A stretch of 64,000 nt of DNA, from contig JASJOS010000002.1 of assembly GCA_030068525.1 (NCBI GenBank), positions 620,001 through 684,000 of the forward strand. The letters run 5' to 3'. This document shows, piece after piece, positions 19,268 through 29,129 of the stretch. The first letter of the stretch is position 1; each line of letters starts with the position of its first letter. The stretch comes from Xanthocytophaga flava (lineage in GTDB: Bacteria; Bacteroidota; Bacteroidia; Cytophagales; 172606-1). The position numbers and the translations under genes are program-made. The notes below the pieces were generated by a model, which had not been told where the DNA came from, did not search any database, and was given only the letters and a program-made list of their open reading frames with translations.

Positions 19268-19585
19268 TTAATTACTAGACAAAAGAGAGGTAAGTTTAGT
19301 TACCAGTGTATCTTTTGTAATCACATCCTGTAATAAGTCCTGTAATACTCCATTTTCAAAAACCAATACACAGGGAAGTGATATCCCGTAGCGATCGCAA
19401 AGCATTCCACAATGCAGCAGATTGATTTTGAAAAAATTAACATCATTGTGGGTTTTGTACAATTCTTCCAGTATCATGTCGGTGTCGTTTGAATGACTGG
19501 AATAAGGATTGTAGAAATGAACAATTTGAAGCCCGTCTGTCTGAATTACCTCATTGGAGAAGTCCAATTCTGATATCTTTTTCAT
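19268..19585 (-). CDS. Thioredoxin-fold protein lacking the CXXC active site
   Basis: This 105-residue protein has the thioredoxin beta-alpha-beta pattern: IVHFYNPYSSHSND at the usual active-site position, VNFFKINLLHCGMLCDRYGI, a cis-Pro loop ISLPCVLVFENG, and a C-terminal helix. The usual WCGPC is replaced by YSSHS, so it cannot act as a normal dithiol oxidoreductase. Two cysteines elsewhere (LHCGMLC) are spaced C-x3-C. There is no signal peptide. Its position just upstream of a sensorless histidine kinase raises the possibility that it is a protein-interaction or sensing module, which is inference only. Confidence 0.75.
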   Translation of the reverse strand: MKKISELDFSNEVIQTDGLQIVHFYNPYSSHSNDTDMILEELYKTHNDVNFFKINLLHCGMLCDRYGISLPCVLVFENGVLQDLLQDVITKDTLVTKLTSLLSSN

Positions 19586-19979
19586 GTCCTCACTGTTTTT
19601 AGTTTTGTATAGTTATGTCTTACTATATTATAAAAATCGTGCCATTTGTTGTAAGTGTTTATTATACAGATGGTTGTGTTTATTGGCTTCGGAGCTGTAT
19701 AGCTAAAAAATGCTTATGGAAAAGTTTTTGCTTTTATTTAAGCAATATTACTTATAGAATAAAGTAGAGAAGATGTTATAAAAGTAAGTAAGTAATTTGC
19801 TGAAAAAATATTCCTTAAAAGATCCAGTGTCTATATTTGTTAAGTACAATTATAGATTTTGTTTCTGTAAAAAATATTTTACCAGATGAAAGAAAGGCTC
19901 TAATCCGAATGGTAAAATTTTTTTTTAAATAAAGGTAGAAGAAATAATTGCTTACATTTAAGCAAGGTAAGAGAAAATA
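19586..19979. other. Gene-free AT-rich region
   Basis: This 394-bp stretch lies between two minus-strand genes. It is strongly AT-rich with several A/T runs. I see no gene, clear hairpin or repeat; it presumably holds the promoter of the thioredoxin-fold gene and the 3' end of the sigma54-regulator transcript. Confidence 0.4.
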
Positions 19980-21839
19980 TTATTTAAATTCATTTAAACG
20001 ATTGATACCCAGTTTTCTCATACGGGATTGAAGTGTTTTGTCATTAATTCCTAATAATTTTCCTGCTCCTCTAGGACCTGTAACCCGTCCTTCTGTACGT
20101 TTAAGCGCTTCAAGTATATGCTTTCGTTCATGCTCTTCCAATGTGTCAAACACTATATCAGAAGATACATCTGTTGAAATAGTGTTTGCAGGGTTTTGAA
20201 ACCATGCATCCATTTCCAGTTTGGTGCTGGTACTTAGAACTATAGCCCGTTCGATTGTATTTTTCAATTCCCGAATATTTCCTGGCCAGTTATAGCTTTC
20301 CAGTTGCTGCAATGTCTTTTTGGGAATAACAGTGATCTGCTTTTTTGTCTTGGCATTGTATTTATTTACAAAGTACTTTACCAACAGTGGTATATCTTCT
20401 TTTCTCTCACGCAATGGAGGATTGACAATAGGAAAGACATTAAGCCGATAGTACAGATCCGCACGGAAGCTCCCCTTTTGTACAAGTTCTTCCAGATTAC
20501 GATTGGTAGCAGCAATAATACGTACATCTACCTTGTGTGTACGATTGCCTCCCAACGGTTCAAATTCACCTTCCTGTAAGACTCTCAACAGCTTGGCCTG
20601 CAGTTCCATTGGCAGATCTCCAATTTCATCAAGAAAAATGGTTCCTTTATCTGCTAGTTCGAATCGTCCGATTTTTTTTGTATAAGCACCTGTAAAGGCT
20701 CCCTTTTCATATCCAAACAATTCACTTTCGATCAGATTGGCGGGAAGTGCAGCACAGTTTACTTTTATCAGGGGCTGATTAACGCGTGAACTTAGACGGT
20801 GTATAGTGTTTGCTATCAGACTTTTTCCAGTACCAGTTTCACCCAATACCAGAACAGTTGCATCAGTAGGAGCTACCTGTTCTACCTGTCTAAGTACTTT
20901 TTTATAGGTATCACTTATTGAAATTATATCTTCATACCGAAAACTTTCCTGCAACTCTTGTTTAAGTTGAAGGTTTTCTTCTACCAGGGATTCTTTTAGC
21001 TCTTCTACTTTAGCCAAAGCTTCCTGAAGATCTTGTTCTGTCCGTTTTCGTAACGTGATGTCAGATATAATACCTACAATTCTGACTGCTTTGTTCTGTG
21101 CATCCCATTCAAAAACATTGGCTTGCAGAAATAGCCAGATATAATTGCCATTTTGGGCTTTGAAACGAAGTTCGGTATAAAAGTCACATTTGGTGTGAAG
21201 ACAATCTCTTACTTTGTTTTGGACTCTGGTTCGATCTTCCGGATGAATAAACTCCAGCCATTTTTCGTACGCATGACTAAATTCATCGCATTTATATCCC
21301 ATAATGTCAAAGCATTCCTGGCTATAGTATACCTCATTGGTATGAGCATTCCAGTCCCAAAAGCCTATTTTAGCAGCTTTGGTAACCAAGGAAAGGCGTT
21401 CCTGATTGACCTGCATAATTCGCTGGCCTTGCACTTTATCTGTAAGGTCTGTACCAATGCACCAAAGGTGGAGGCCTTCAAGCACAAAATTATTCCGAAC
21501 ATGGTAGTTGACGGACAAATATCTTACAGAACCATCTTTGGCTTTGATTTCCCCTTCCCAGTAACGGTAGGGAAGAGTGGTATTCGGGTTATCCCATGCT
21601 TCTGTGATACTTTTTACTATAGGTGTATGGCCAAATAAGTTTTTAGTCAGTATTGTAGTATCCTGAATTTCCTTTGATGAATATCCCAATGTTCGTTCAC
21701 ATTCCTTATTCCAGCACGTAATGGTCTGATTGGGAGAGATCGCAAATACAACCACAGGAAGTTCTTGTATAAGTTCCTGAAGAAAAGTCTGGTTAACAAA
21801 AGATAACAAATTGTTAGTCAATGTGGATGAGGCACTCAT
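19980..21839 (-). CDS. PAS-domain sigma54-dependent Fis-family transcriptional activator
   Basis: The 619-residue protein carries two PAS/PAC domains (about 20-135 and 150-268), a coiled-coil linker (270-300), a sigma54-interacting AAA+ ATPase (about 305-535) and a Fis-type helix-turn-helix (about 570-615). Walker A is GETGTGKS at 333-340 (the more usual form is GESGTGKE), the sigma54-contacting GAFTGA lies at 380-385, and Walker B (IFLDE) at 401-405. It should sense a small ligand, redox state or partner through PAS and activate RpoN promoters. There is no receiver domain. The gene is monocistronic, and no obvious -24/-12 promoter or target was identified next to it. Confidence 0.93.
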   Translation of the reverse strand: MSASSTLTNNLLSFVNQTFLQELIQELPVVVFAISPNQTITCWNKECERTLGYSSKEIQDTTILTKNLFGHTPIVKSITEAWDNPNTTLPYRYWEGEIKAKDGSVRYLSVNYHVRNNFVLEGLHLWCIGTDLTDKVQGQRIMQVNQERLSLVTKAAKIGFWDWNAHTNEVYYSQECFDIMGYKCDEFSHAYEKWLEFIHPEDRTRVQNKVRDCLHTKCDFYTELRFKAQNGNYIWLFLQANVFEWDAQNKAVRIVGIISDITLRKRTEQDLQEALAKVEELKESLVEENLQLKQELQESFRYEDIISISDTYKKVLRQVEQVAPTDATVLVLGETGTGKSLIANTIHRLSSRVNQPLIKVNCAALPANLIESELFGYEKGAFTGAYTKKIGRFELADKGTIFLDEIGDLPMELQAKLLRVLQEGEFEPLGGNRTHKVDVRIIAATNRNLEELVQKGSFRADLYYRLNVFPIVNPPLRERKEDIPLLVKYFVNKYNAKTKKQITVIPKKTLQQLESYNWPGNIRELKNTIERAIVLSTSTKLEMDAWFQNPANTISTDVSSDIVFDTLEEHERKHILEALKRTEGRVTGPRGAGKLLGINDKTLQSRMRKLGINRLNEFK

Positions 21840-21974
21840 CTGCTAATTGGAACATATTAAGATAGTGTTTAAGTTAGAAAGTTCTGATCAGAAAAACTAG
21901 ACTTTTTTGGAAAAAGGGCAGGTTTGGCTGCCAGAGCCAAAGAACCAGATGTATGATTTTATAGAAAATTTGTT

Positions 21975-23150
21975 TTATCCTTCCTCTTCTGTCATATTGC
22001 CGGGCTGAAGGAAAGATGGAGATACATCTTTCTTTGTTTCGGATATTTCTTCTTTTACTTCTGCAATTTCCTCTCTGGCAATCCATCCATTGGCGGCTGC
22101 ATGCTGAGCCGCTGCCTCTGTATCTGGAATCAAAAACATTGGAACACTGGAATTAGCTATACTGGAGATAATGGTTTCTACTTCAAGATCACGTTTGTCT
22201 TTACTAACATCCCGGATATAAATAGCCAGGATACGTCCCGGATAGTCTAATACCACCTGCCGATAAATTTCTGGATCATGCTGGCCACTATCTCCTATCA
22301 GTATAAATGGCAGATTGGGATACATACGCATGATGAGTTCGATTTGTGCCAGTTTATGGGTGTGGTGTGAGGCTCCTCCTACCTGAGTTCTGCTTATGCC
22401 AATATCTTTGAGCATTAATGGGCCTTGTGGGATTTTCTGCCAGGTAAAGAACTCTGTCAACATATCAAACAGGTTCCAGGGACTACTCGAAACATAAAAG
22501 ATAGGATTAAATGCTCCTGCTGAAGTTCCTTTCTGCAATGCCTGATAAAATGAAGCAACGCCTTCAAATGGCAATCGTGTACGTGCATTATGAAAAAAAG
22601 CTAGTTTGGCCATACGAAGCTTGTGAGTAGCATTGGATACTAATACAGTATCATCAATGTCTGAGATTACACCAAATTGTGCTGATGCAGGAGGAATCAG
22701 AATATCTGCTGTTGTTATAGTAGGTTCATCCGCTGTTTGTGTGACCAGACGTAATTCCAGTTTTCCCCATATCATAACAGAAGATTCAGATTGAGGAAGA
22801 TCTTCAAGCTGAAATGTAAAATATCCTTCTTCATCTGTTGTAGCAATATGAAGGCTTTCATTCCACCGTAATTCTACCTGGATACCAGCCATCTCGTGGG
22901 TACTAAATCGTCTATATGTATCTCTCAGATTATGCCATCTGGATGCTTTGTCACGAGGCGTAAATGTAAAAGGATTACGTATTACTCTACCCTTTAAAAA
23001 CAACGAAGTTCCATTGCTGAAACCTTTGTAGGGTACGATCCGGATTCCTTTTATTTTCTGTAAAGGTTTTCGAAAGCGATTGCGTACTGCATCAAACCCT
23101 TCTTCTATTACTCCAAGTAAATTAAAAAAGGCATTTTTTACTGATGACAT
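21975..23150 (-). CDS. APP1-like (DUF2183) phosphatidate phosphatase family protein
   Basis: This 391-residue protein has an N-terminal beta-sandwich-like region (about 30-150) and a HAD-type catalytic domain. The latter carries DIDDT at 164-168 (DxDxT motif I), SSSPWNLF at 221-228 (motif II), a conserved Lys near 266, and GDSGQHDPE at 286-294 (motif III/IV). Yeast App1 dephosphorylates phosphatidic acid, and bacterial members are assumed to act on lipid phosphates. The N-terminus has no signal peptide. The acidic C-terminal tail (EEIAEVKEEISETKKD) is low complexity. It lies in the same direction as the sigma54 activator but upstream of it. Confidence 0.87.
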   Translation of the reverse strand: MSSVKNAFFNLLGVIEEGFDAVRNRFRKPLQKIKGIRIVPYKGFSNGTSLFLKGRVIRNPFTFTPRDKASRWHNLRDTYRRFSTHEMAGIQVELRWNESLHIATTDEEGYFTFQLEDLPQSESSVMIWGKLELRLVTQTADEPTITTADILIPPASAQFGVISDIDDTVLVSNATHKLRMAKLAFFHNARTRLPFEGVASFYQALQKGTSAGAFNPIFYVSSSPWNLFDMLTEFFTWQKIPQGPLMLKDIGISRTQVGGASHHTHKLAQIELIMRMYPNLPFILIGDSGQHDPEIYRQVVLDYPGRILAIYIRDVSKDKRDLEVETIISSIANSSVPMFLIPDTEAAAQHAAANGWIAREEIAEVKEEISETKKDVSPSFLQPGNMTEEEG

Positions 23151-23285
23151 AAGTTGTTAGCTATTTGTTCTGCTACTATAAATATACATGTGTTTTTGAC
23201 TTTGAGTACATTTATTGTGCCAGCTCAAAAAAATAACTGTCCTACTATACAGAACAGATATTAGAAGTCATGCTAGATATAGTGT

Positions 23286-23825
23286 TTATTTCTTCTCGTC
23301 AAAGAGGAGAGCCGCTGAGTTTATACAATAGCGAAGGCCTGTTGGGACAGGGCCATCTTCAAATACATGGCCAAGATGACCATCACATCGGCTACAAACT
23401 ACTTCAATCCGATTCATACCATAACTCTCATCTTTTATTTCTTTGATATTGGTCTGTGCAATCACATCATAAAAGCTTGGCCATCCAGTACCTGATTCGA
23501 ACTTTGTTGTTGAAGAAAATAGGGGCTGATGGCAACCAGCACACAGGTAAGTACCCTCTTTTTTATTTTTGAGTAAAGAACCACTGAATGCAAATTCTGT
23601 CTTCTTCTCCCGTAAGACAGCGTAGGCTGATGGCTTTAGTATTTCTTCCCATTGTTCATCGGATAAACGCACTTTCCCATCTTTTCCAGGCTTAATAAGC
23701 AGGGTATCGACGTAAGAAATCTTATCACCTTCCTGCTGACTGGTAGCAGATTGGCAATTTGTTAGCAGAATGCTTATAAAACTATAAACACCCAGAAAGA
23801 ATAGAATAGAAAGGTGGATTCTCAT
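23286..23825 (-). CDS. msrB: Peptide-methionine (R)-S-oxide reductase, exported lipoprotein form
   Basis: The enzyme reduces methionine-R-sulfoxide in oxidised proteins. The MsrB domain covers about residues 50-177. Structural zinc cysteines are at 95 and 98 (CAGC) and 144 and 147 (CSRC), and GTGWPSF and HLGHVFEDGP are present. The catalytic Cys167 lies in RYCINS. An N-terminal hydrophobic segment with lipobox LTNC (Cys24) predicts a periplasm-facing lipoprotein, so it would repair envelope proteins. At 179 residues it is longer than cytosolic MsrB because of this leader. It is monocistronic. Confidence 0.95.
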   Translation of the reverse strand: MRIHLSILFFLGVYSFISILLTNCQSATSQQEGDKISYVDTLLIKPGKDGKVRLSDEQWEEILKPSAYAVLREKKTEFAFSGSLLKNKKEGTYLCAGCHQPLFSSTTKFESGTGWPSFYDVIAQTNIKEIKDESYGMNRIEVVCSRCDGHLGHVFEDGPVPTGLRYCINSAALLFDEKK

Positions 23826-24012
23826 AATATCTTATTTATATGGTATAATGAGTTGATAATAAGGATTTATGCTTAAAAATGTACGAAGTCTGACAGCGTC
23901 TGGATTTCATTTATTATGACATTTACTACATAGATAATGTATTGCAGTAAATACAAAAGCAAGCTGATTTTCTATTTCGGATATTTGTATTGTATTATTA
24001 TTTACTACAACT

Positions 24013-24444
24013 ATGAAAGCTGATTTTCAGTTTAATGCGTGGGCAAAGATTTATGGCACCATGTGTCTGGCTGGACTTGGTATGGCATTGCCTGCGAACG
24101 CACAGACGGCTTCGGCTCCTAAAGCAGATCTTATTTTTGTAGATGAGGAAGCTCATCCAAAAAATGGACTAGATGCTTTTTACAAACATGTACGTGAAAA
24201 CCTGAAATATCCGGAAGCAGCACTGGCCGCTGGTACACAGGGCAGAGTATTTGTACAGTTTGTGGTATTGGCTAATGGATCGATTGAGGATATAAAAGTG
24301 ATTCGTGGTATTGGTAACGGATGCGATGAAGAAGCGATCCGCCTGGTAAAATCATCTCCGGAATGGTTACCAGCTAAATATCACGGTAAAGCTATTGCAA
24401 CAGAGGTCTCTTTGCCCATTCGTTTTTCAACGACAAAAGAATAA
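24013..24444 (+). CDS. TonB C-terminal domain energy-transducer-like protein
   Basis: This 143-residue protein has a signal peptide ending PANAQ and then a single TonB_C domain (about 58-140) with LKYPEAALAAGTQGRVFVQFVV and SLPIRFST. It lacks the cytoplasmic anchor, transmembrane helix and proline-rich spacer of classical TonB, so it is probably a soluble periplasmic TonB_C protein rather than an ExbBD-coupled transducer. Such proteins are abundant in Bacteroidota. It ends at a strong bidirectional terminator shared with the NUDIX gene. Confidence 0.87.
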   Translation: MKADFQFNAWAKIYGTMCLAGLGMALPANAQTASAPKADLIFVDEEAHPKNGLDAFYKHVRENLKYPEAALAAGTQGRVFVQFVVLANGSIEDIKVIRGIGNGCDEEAIRLVKSSPEWLPAKYHGKAIATEVSLPIRFSTTKE

Positions 24445-24467
24445 AATTTTACTTTTATAGCGAAACC

Positions 24468-24505
24468 AAAGAAAAACAGAGTCTGAAAGGACTCTGTTTT
24501 TCTTT
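24468..24505. terminator. Bidirectional rho-independent terminator
   Basis: A perfect 16-bp stem (24468-24483 with 24490-24505) has a 6-nt loop, A-rich on one side and T-rich on the other, and lies between convergent genes. Confidence 0.92.
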
Positions 24506-24518
24506 ATGGAAATACTTA

Positions 24519-25061
24519 TTATTGGATATTCAGAATGCGAGCTGCCTTCAATAGGCCCGCTATACTCAATGAATCTGTAATTTGATTCTGCATAACCATT
24601 TCTACTGCTTCACCCAAATGTACTCTACGTAGAATGAGATCTTCTGTTTCCTCTGGCTGGCTTTCTCCTGCTGTTAACTGCTGTGCCATATAAATAAATC
24701 CTTCTTCATTACAAACAGAGTTAGAGGTATGTATACGGCTGATCAATGTCCATTGTGAGGCAGTAAATCCTGTTTCTTCTTTTAATTCTCTCTTTGCGGA
24801 TTCCAGTGGATCTTCATTTAACGGACCTCCACCTTCAGGAATCTCCCAGGAATATTCATTGAGTGGGTAACGATACTGACCTACCAGCCAGGTGTAACCT
24901 TCTTCATCTATTGGTACAATGCCGATCGCTTTGTTTTTAAAGTGTACTACGCCATAAATTCCATTGCCACCACCCGGGTTTACAACCTGGCTTTCTGTTA
25001 CCTGTATCCAGGGATTAGTATAGATTTCTTTTGTAGAAAGTGTTTTCCAGGGATTTTCCAT
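24519..25061 (-). CDS. NUDIX hydrolase (ADP-ribose pyrophosphatase-like)
   Basis: This 180-residue protein has a complete Nudix box at residues 77-99 (G-x5-E-x7-REL-x-EE-x-GF), the magnesium-binding signature of hydrolases that cleave nucleoside diphosphates linked to another moiety. The PEGGG and RYPLNEYSWEIPEGG context resembles the ADP-ribose/ADP-sugar pyrophosphatase branch, but substrate cannot be fixed from sequence. It is cytosolic, converges on the TonB_C gene and lies just downstream of the AcpH-like gene on the same strand. Confidence 0.9.
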   Translation of the reverse strand: MENPWKTLSTKEIYTNPWIQVTESQVVNPGGGNGIYGVVHFKNKAIGIVPIDEEGYTWLVGQYRYPLNEYSWEIPEGGGPLNEDPLESAKRELKEETGFTASQWTLISRIHTSNSVCNEEGFIYMAQQLTAGESQPEETEDLILRRVHLGEAVEMVMQNQITDSLSIAGLLKAARILNIQ

Positions 25062-25142
25062 TATGGATTAATTTATCATTGCTAGGCCGCAAATATATAA
25101 CCATTTTTCTTTGTGCACTATACAATAGAAACACTGTCTGAA

Positions 25143-25724
25143 TCAGGCTGCTTTAAGTCTCTCTACATGTTGTACAAGATCAGGGAAAAACTCACGAAAA
25201 TTATCCTGATAAAAATCGTAGTCTTTTTGCAGATCATTGACAGCATGTTCCATCCCTGAAGCAAACTTAGTACGCTTGGCTGTATTGGTGAGAGTTCGGT
25301 TCATGCCATCCAGTGTACCATAATTGACCAGCCAGTTCTGCCGTTTCATCGCATGTACTACTGGAAGCATATCTACAGGTAATAACTCTTCTTTCTCTGT
25401 GAGAAACTGATAGATTTTTTCGGCAAACTGCTCCAGTGGTTCAGGATGATAGTGTTGCCAGTGAGTAGCCAGGAAATGATCATAGAATACATCTGTGATT
25501 ACACTGGCATAATGCCTGTATACAGGGAAAAGGTGATGTTTAGCTTTTCTGACTACTGGATGAGAATCTGTAAAAGAGTCTATCTCTCGGTGCAATACTA
25601 TACCTTCTCGTATCTTTTCAGGTATATCTTCCCTGATACGACCTGTAATGAAATCAGCCATCAGATTGCCAATCATTGCCTCATCAAAAGTACCCGATAA
25701 ATACAAGTGTGCCAGAAAATTCAT
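25143..25724 (-). CDS. Acyl carrier protein phosphodiesterase-like (AcpH family)
   Basis: This 193-residue protein belongs to the HD-superfamily-related AcpH family. It starts MNFLAHLYLSG, followed by MIGNLMADFITGR, VLHREIDSFTDSHPVVR and VITDVFYDHFLATHW; these His/Asp-rich helices are the conserved metal-site segments. AcpH removes the 4'-phosphopantetheine arm from acyl carrier protein. The length matches E. coli AcpH. It is cytosolic and has an 81-bp gap to the downstream NUDIX gene. Activity on ACP is family-based and untested here. Confidence 0.9.
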   Translation of the reverse strand: MNFLAHLYLSGTFDEAMIGNLMADFITGRIREDIPEKIREGIVLHREIDSFTDSHPVVRKAKHHLFPVYRHYASVITDVFYDHFLATHWQHYHPEPLEQFAEKIYQFLTEKEELLPVDMLPVVHAMKRQNWLVNYGTLDGMNRTLTNTAKRTKFASGMEHAVNDLQKDYDFYQDNFREFFPDLVQHVERLKAA

Positions 25725-25861
25725 GCAATCAGATGCCGCAGTTATACTTGAAAAAGGAAAGATATACTTTTTTAGTCTCTTTTATCGAAAATTCTTTAGC
25801 AAAAGGCTTCTATATACCTGCGGCACCTTTTAGAGGTTGTCCTACTTTATTGAGTAGCATA

Positions 25862-26968
25862 TTAAAATTGCCACCACATTTGATTTGGATACACTTCTCC
25901 CAAATAAATAGGCTCACCAATTTTAGGGGTAGCCAGTGGCATATTTTCTTCTTTTGCTTTTTGTACTACTCGTTGGATAGGTTCATTCCAGGCATGATTT
26001 GCAAGTACAAATTTTCCCCAATGCACAGGTAATAATGTTTTGGCTTTCAGATCCTGGGCTGCTTTCACAGTTTCTTCCGGAAACATATGTATATAAGGCC
26101 AGTCTGATCCATATTGTCCTGACTCCAGCATGACAATATCAAACGGGCCATACTTATCGCCAATGGCTTTGAAGTGGGTATCATAGCCTGAATCTCCACC
26201 TATATAAATAATTTTGTCATACAGCTGCAATACAAAAGATGTCCACAATGTTTTATTTCGAACCAGTCCTCGTCCGGAAAAATGCCGGGCTGGGGTGGCT
26301 GTAAGGTGAATGCTATCTGCAATTTTTTGATGATCCCACCAGTCAAACTCAACGATTTTGTTAACAGGAATTCCCCAGAATTCCAGATGAGAGCCTACAC
26401 CCAGTGCTGTATAAAATGATTTTACTTTTGGCGCAAACTGAGTTATGGTTTTATAATCCATGTGATCATAGTGATCATGGGTGATAATTAACATATCAAT
26501 GTTTCCAAAATCAGAGACAGTATAAATATCTGAGCCTGGAAATGATTTTCCAAAATAGGATACTGGAGATGCATACCCACTAAATACCGGATCTACCAAA
26601 ATACGAGTGCCTTTATATTGAATCAGATAAGAAGAGTGTCCAAACCAGACAATCGTAGGTTTGTCATCAGATAGTGTATATAGATCTGTTTTGACTGACG
26701 GAATCAGAGCAGAGGGGGCTGTGTCTTTGGGCTTATTGAAATAGTCTTTTAGCATCTTTGTCATGGATGCATTCTTGAGTGTAACCTCTGTCGGTGATAG
26801 ATTTTGAAAGATTCCCTCTTTGTAGTTAGGTGATTTTTTGATTTGTTCAAGTCGTTTTCCTTCCGGATTTCTGCCAAATGTTTTTTGTCGCATAAATAGA
26901 AACACTGTAATACCTAAAATAGCACACAGAAGAAAGATAACCCTGAGTATTCTTCTGATGATTCGCAT
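25862..26968 (-). CDS. MBL-fold metallo-hydrolase (UlaG/NAPE-PLD-like)
   Basis: The 368-residue protein has one N-terminal membrane anchor (about 7-25) and a metallo-beta-lactamase domain from about 105. The core motifs are VWFGHSSYLIQYKGTRILVD, the zinc motif THDHYDHMDY, ATPARHFSGRG, YIGGDSGYDTHF and LPVHWGKF. This set is typical of the branch that contains N-acyl-phosphatidylethanolamine phospholipase D and UlaG-like proteins. The anchor suggests that it faces the periplasm. The natural substrate is unknown. It forms no tight operon with its neighbours. Confidence 0.88.
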   Translation of the reverse strand: MRIIRRILRVIFLLCAILGITVFLFMRQKTFGRNPEGKRLEQIKKSPNYKEGIFQNLSPTEVTLKNASMTKMLKDYFNKPKDTAPSALIPSVKTDLYTLSDDKPTIVWFGHSSYLIQYKGTRILVDPVFSGYASPVSYFGKSFPGSDIYTVSDFGNIDMLIITHDHYDHMDYKTITQFAPKVKSFYTALGVGSHLEFWGIPVNKIVEFDWWDHQKIADSIHLTATPARHFSGRGLVRNKTLWTSFVLQLYDKIIYIGGDSGYDTHFKAIGDKYGPFDIVMLESGQYGSDWPYIHMFPEETVKAAQDLKAKTLLPVHWGKFVLANHAWNEPIQRVVQKAKEENMPLATPKIGEPIYLGEVYPNQMWWQF

Positions 26969-27031
26969 AGGAGATGAAGTGAAAAATTAAGTTGGGTTGA
27001 GATAATGCAGGTAGACGACTATAGTATACCT

Positions 27032-27086
27032 AATATTGTACTAAATGAATGCGTAGTTATTCACACCATTCATTTAGTACAATATT
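27032..27086 (-). terminator. Long perfect hairpin, terminator of the GH65 gene
   Basis: A perfect 20-bp inverted repeat (27032-27051 with 27067-27086) with a 15-nt loop begins 3 bp after the GH65 stop codon. It lacks a long T tract outside the stem, so it may also act as an mRNA 3' stabiliser. Confidence 0.7.
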
Positions 27087-27089
27087 TTA

Positions 27090-29129
27090 TTATCTTACAA
27101 CAAACGTTTTTTTGTCCACTCCAACGCCTTTTAGGGTTAGCGATTTCCATTGGATGGGAATCTTGGTTTTCAGTTGAATGATACCCGCTTTAGTGATATC
27201 CAATCCTCCAAAACCATTGAGAAGCGTCTGAAGAAAACCTCCTGCACCTGTGGCAAAATAAGGATTAGTGCCGCCAGCAGTCTCTGCAATGACTCCAAAA
27301 GGTGGGACTTCATTGGGTTTGTAAGTTTGACTAAACAACTGGTACGCTTTTTCTGTATTTCCCAGGCGCGCATTGAGCAGACATAAAATAGCAAAGCTCA
27401 TTGCCGGACCATTCTTATCCATACGAGTCTCATAATAATCCAGATCTTTTTTGAGCTGAGGTATATCGGTAACCACTTTAAGAGGGTAGGCCAGTAAGTT
27501 TACATCAGCCTGTTTGATTGTTTCTCCAGTATAGGTCGCATGTTCACGAGTTACCCCATTGTCCAGTTTTAGAATAATCAGGCCTGTTGCTACTTCTGTC
27601 CACTTGGGATTGGGTGTCACACCCAGCTCTCTGGCAGCCTCCACTGCATAACCCAGCACTTCTTTCGCCATACCGTTGGTGAATGCATTGTCATCTACAT
27701 TCTCAGCATATTCATCGGCACAGACTACATTAATGATGTGGTATTTTCCATCATTTCCTTTCTCTGCTCGGCTTGCCCAGAAGTCAGCAACCTCTTTTAG
27801 TAAAGGGTACCCACGATCCCGTAGCCATATTTTATCTTTTGTAACCTGATAGTATTTCCAGAATGCAAATCCTATATCTCCGGTAATATGGTGCTGGAAG
27901 GGGCCAGTAAGTGCCCATACGGGAGTAGATTCCTGTCCTTCATTATCCGATTCCCAGGGAAACATAGCCCCTTCATAGCCGTGACTGAATGCATTGTTTT
28001 TCGCTTTTTCAAGTCGTTGGAAACGATATTCCAGAAGTGATTTGGCAATTTCTGGATGTAGCACCAGTAGAGGTGGATACATCCAGAGTTCGGTATCCCA
28101 GAATACGTGTCCATTGTAACCTAGTCCGGATAAACCCATAGGAGAGAGGCTATAGGCTGTGCCTTCACGGGCAAAAGAGTAAAGATGATACAATGCAAAA
28201 TGTACATCCCGTTGTACATTGGCATCTCCTTCAATCACAATATCACTTTCCCAAAGTTTATTCCATGCCTCTGTATGTCTTTTTTTAAGACGTTCGGTAC
28301 GTTCCAGAGCTGCAAAGATCGTGAGTCGTTCGGCTTCGTTGTGTGGATCTGCTACATGTTCACTGGATGTGGTAGAACCAACTACTGCAAAGCGATAGGT
28401 TTGACCGGCTTTTAACTGGACAGTAAACTTAAGCCGATGTAATCCATAGTCCCATTCCTCATGAATAAGTGCTGGCTCCTTACCCCGTTCCTCTTCAAAT
28501 ATAAAACTATTGGATGCTGCTACTGTATTTTTACCTGTAGGACTTTTGGCTACAGAGGTAATTAGTGGAATCAGAGAATGTGGACGATCGATAAGGTGGT
28601 AGAAGTTTTTGACATCCCGAAGCATGTCCGGTGCAGATAAAACGCTGTGAGGAGTGACTGATACATCTTTTTTAGCTATAATCTCCACTTCCATCAAAGC
28701 TGTATGAGGTAGATGCCTCAGTGCAGAAATAGTTTGTTTAACAGAAATTTTATCGGCGTGATCAAATGTTGTAGTTAGGGATGCATGTTGCATATCCAGT
28801 GTCTGAGCATAATTCTGAATGCGTTTCCGATCCAGACGCTGACCATCTACATCCATATCCATATTGGCAAAATCAAAAGTCTTCATGATGTTTGATACCC
28901 GACCTCGTCCATATGTATCAAAGGCACCATTCAATACAATGTCTTTTACTTTGAGTGGCTCGGCAGACGAAACAATACCAATCATACCATTGGCAACCGT
29001 AACACCATAATAGTTATTAGGGTCTATGTTCTTTGCCTGTACATGCCAGACAGAGTTTGAAACATCCTGAGCTATACCTGTAAGACTCTGTAGGAGAACT
29101 ACACTCAGGAGAGTTATTTTTTGGATCAT
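27090..29129 (-). CDS. Exported glycoside hydrolase family 65 protein
   Basis: This 679-residue protein has a signal peptide (MIQKITLLSVVLLQSLTGIAQ). An N-terminal beta-sandwich is followed by an (alpha/alpha)6 barrel from about residue 300. GYNGHVFWDTELWMYPPL (about 337-354) and the catalytic acid Glu in CADEYAENVDDNAFTN (about residue 473) identify GH65. The family includes trehalose, maltose and kojibiose phosphorylases and also acid trehalases and kojibiose hydrolases. Periplasmic export favours a hydrolase because free phosphate-dependent phosphorolysis is usually cytosolic, but this is inference. It probably supplies glucose alongside the GH31 and GH13 enzymes in this window. Confidence 0.9.
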   Translation of the reverse strand: MIQKITLLSVVLLQSLTGIAQDVSNSVWHVQAKNIDPNNYYGVTVANGMIGIVSSAEPLKVKDIVLNGAFDTYGRGRVSNIMKTFDFANMDMDVDGQRLDRKRIQNYAQTLDMQHASLTTTFDHADKISVKQTISALRHLPHTALMEVEIIAKKDVSVTPHSVLSAPDMLRDVKNFYHLIDRPHSLIPLITSVAKSPTGKNTVAASNSFIFEEERGKEPALIHEEWDYGLHRLKFTVQLKAGQTYRFAVVGSTTSSEHVADPHNEAERLTIFAALERTERLKKRHTEAWNKLWESDIVIEGDANVQRDVHFALYHLYSFAREGTAYSLSPMGLSGLGYNGHVFWDTELWMYPPLLVLHPEIAKSLLEYRFQRLEKAKNNAFSHGYEGAMFPWESDNEGQESTPVWALTGPFQHHITGDIGFAFWKYYQVTKDKIWLRDRGYPLLKEVADFWASRAEKGNDGKYHIINVVCADEYAENVDDNAFTNGMAKEVLGYAVEAARELGVTPNPKWTEVATGLIILKLDNGVTREHATYTGETIKQADVNLLAYPLKVVTDIPQLKKDLDYYETRMDKNGPAMSFAILCLLNARLGNTEKAYQLFSQTYKPNEVPPFGVIAETAGGTNPYFATGAGGFLQTLLNGFGGLDITKAGIIQLKTKIPIQWKSLTLKGVGVDKKTFVVR

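Noticed and set aside
21874-22086. A basic 70-residue minus-strand frame overlapping the APP1-like gene.
   Set aside because: It is a shadow frame of the real gene with repetitive R/K content and no support.
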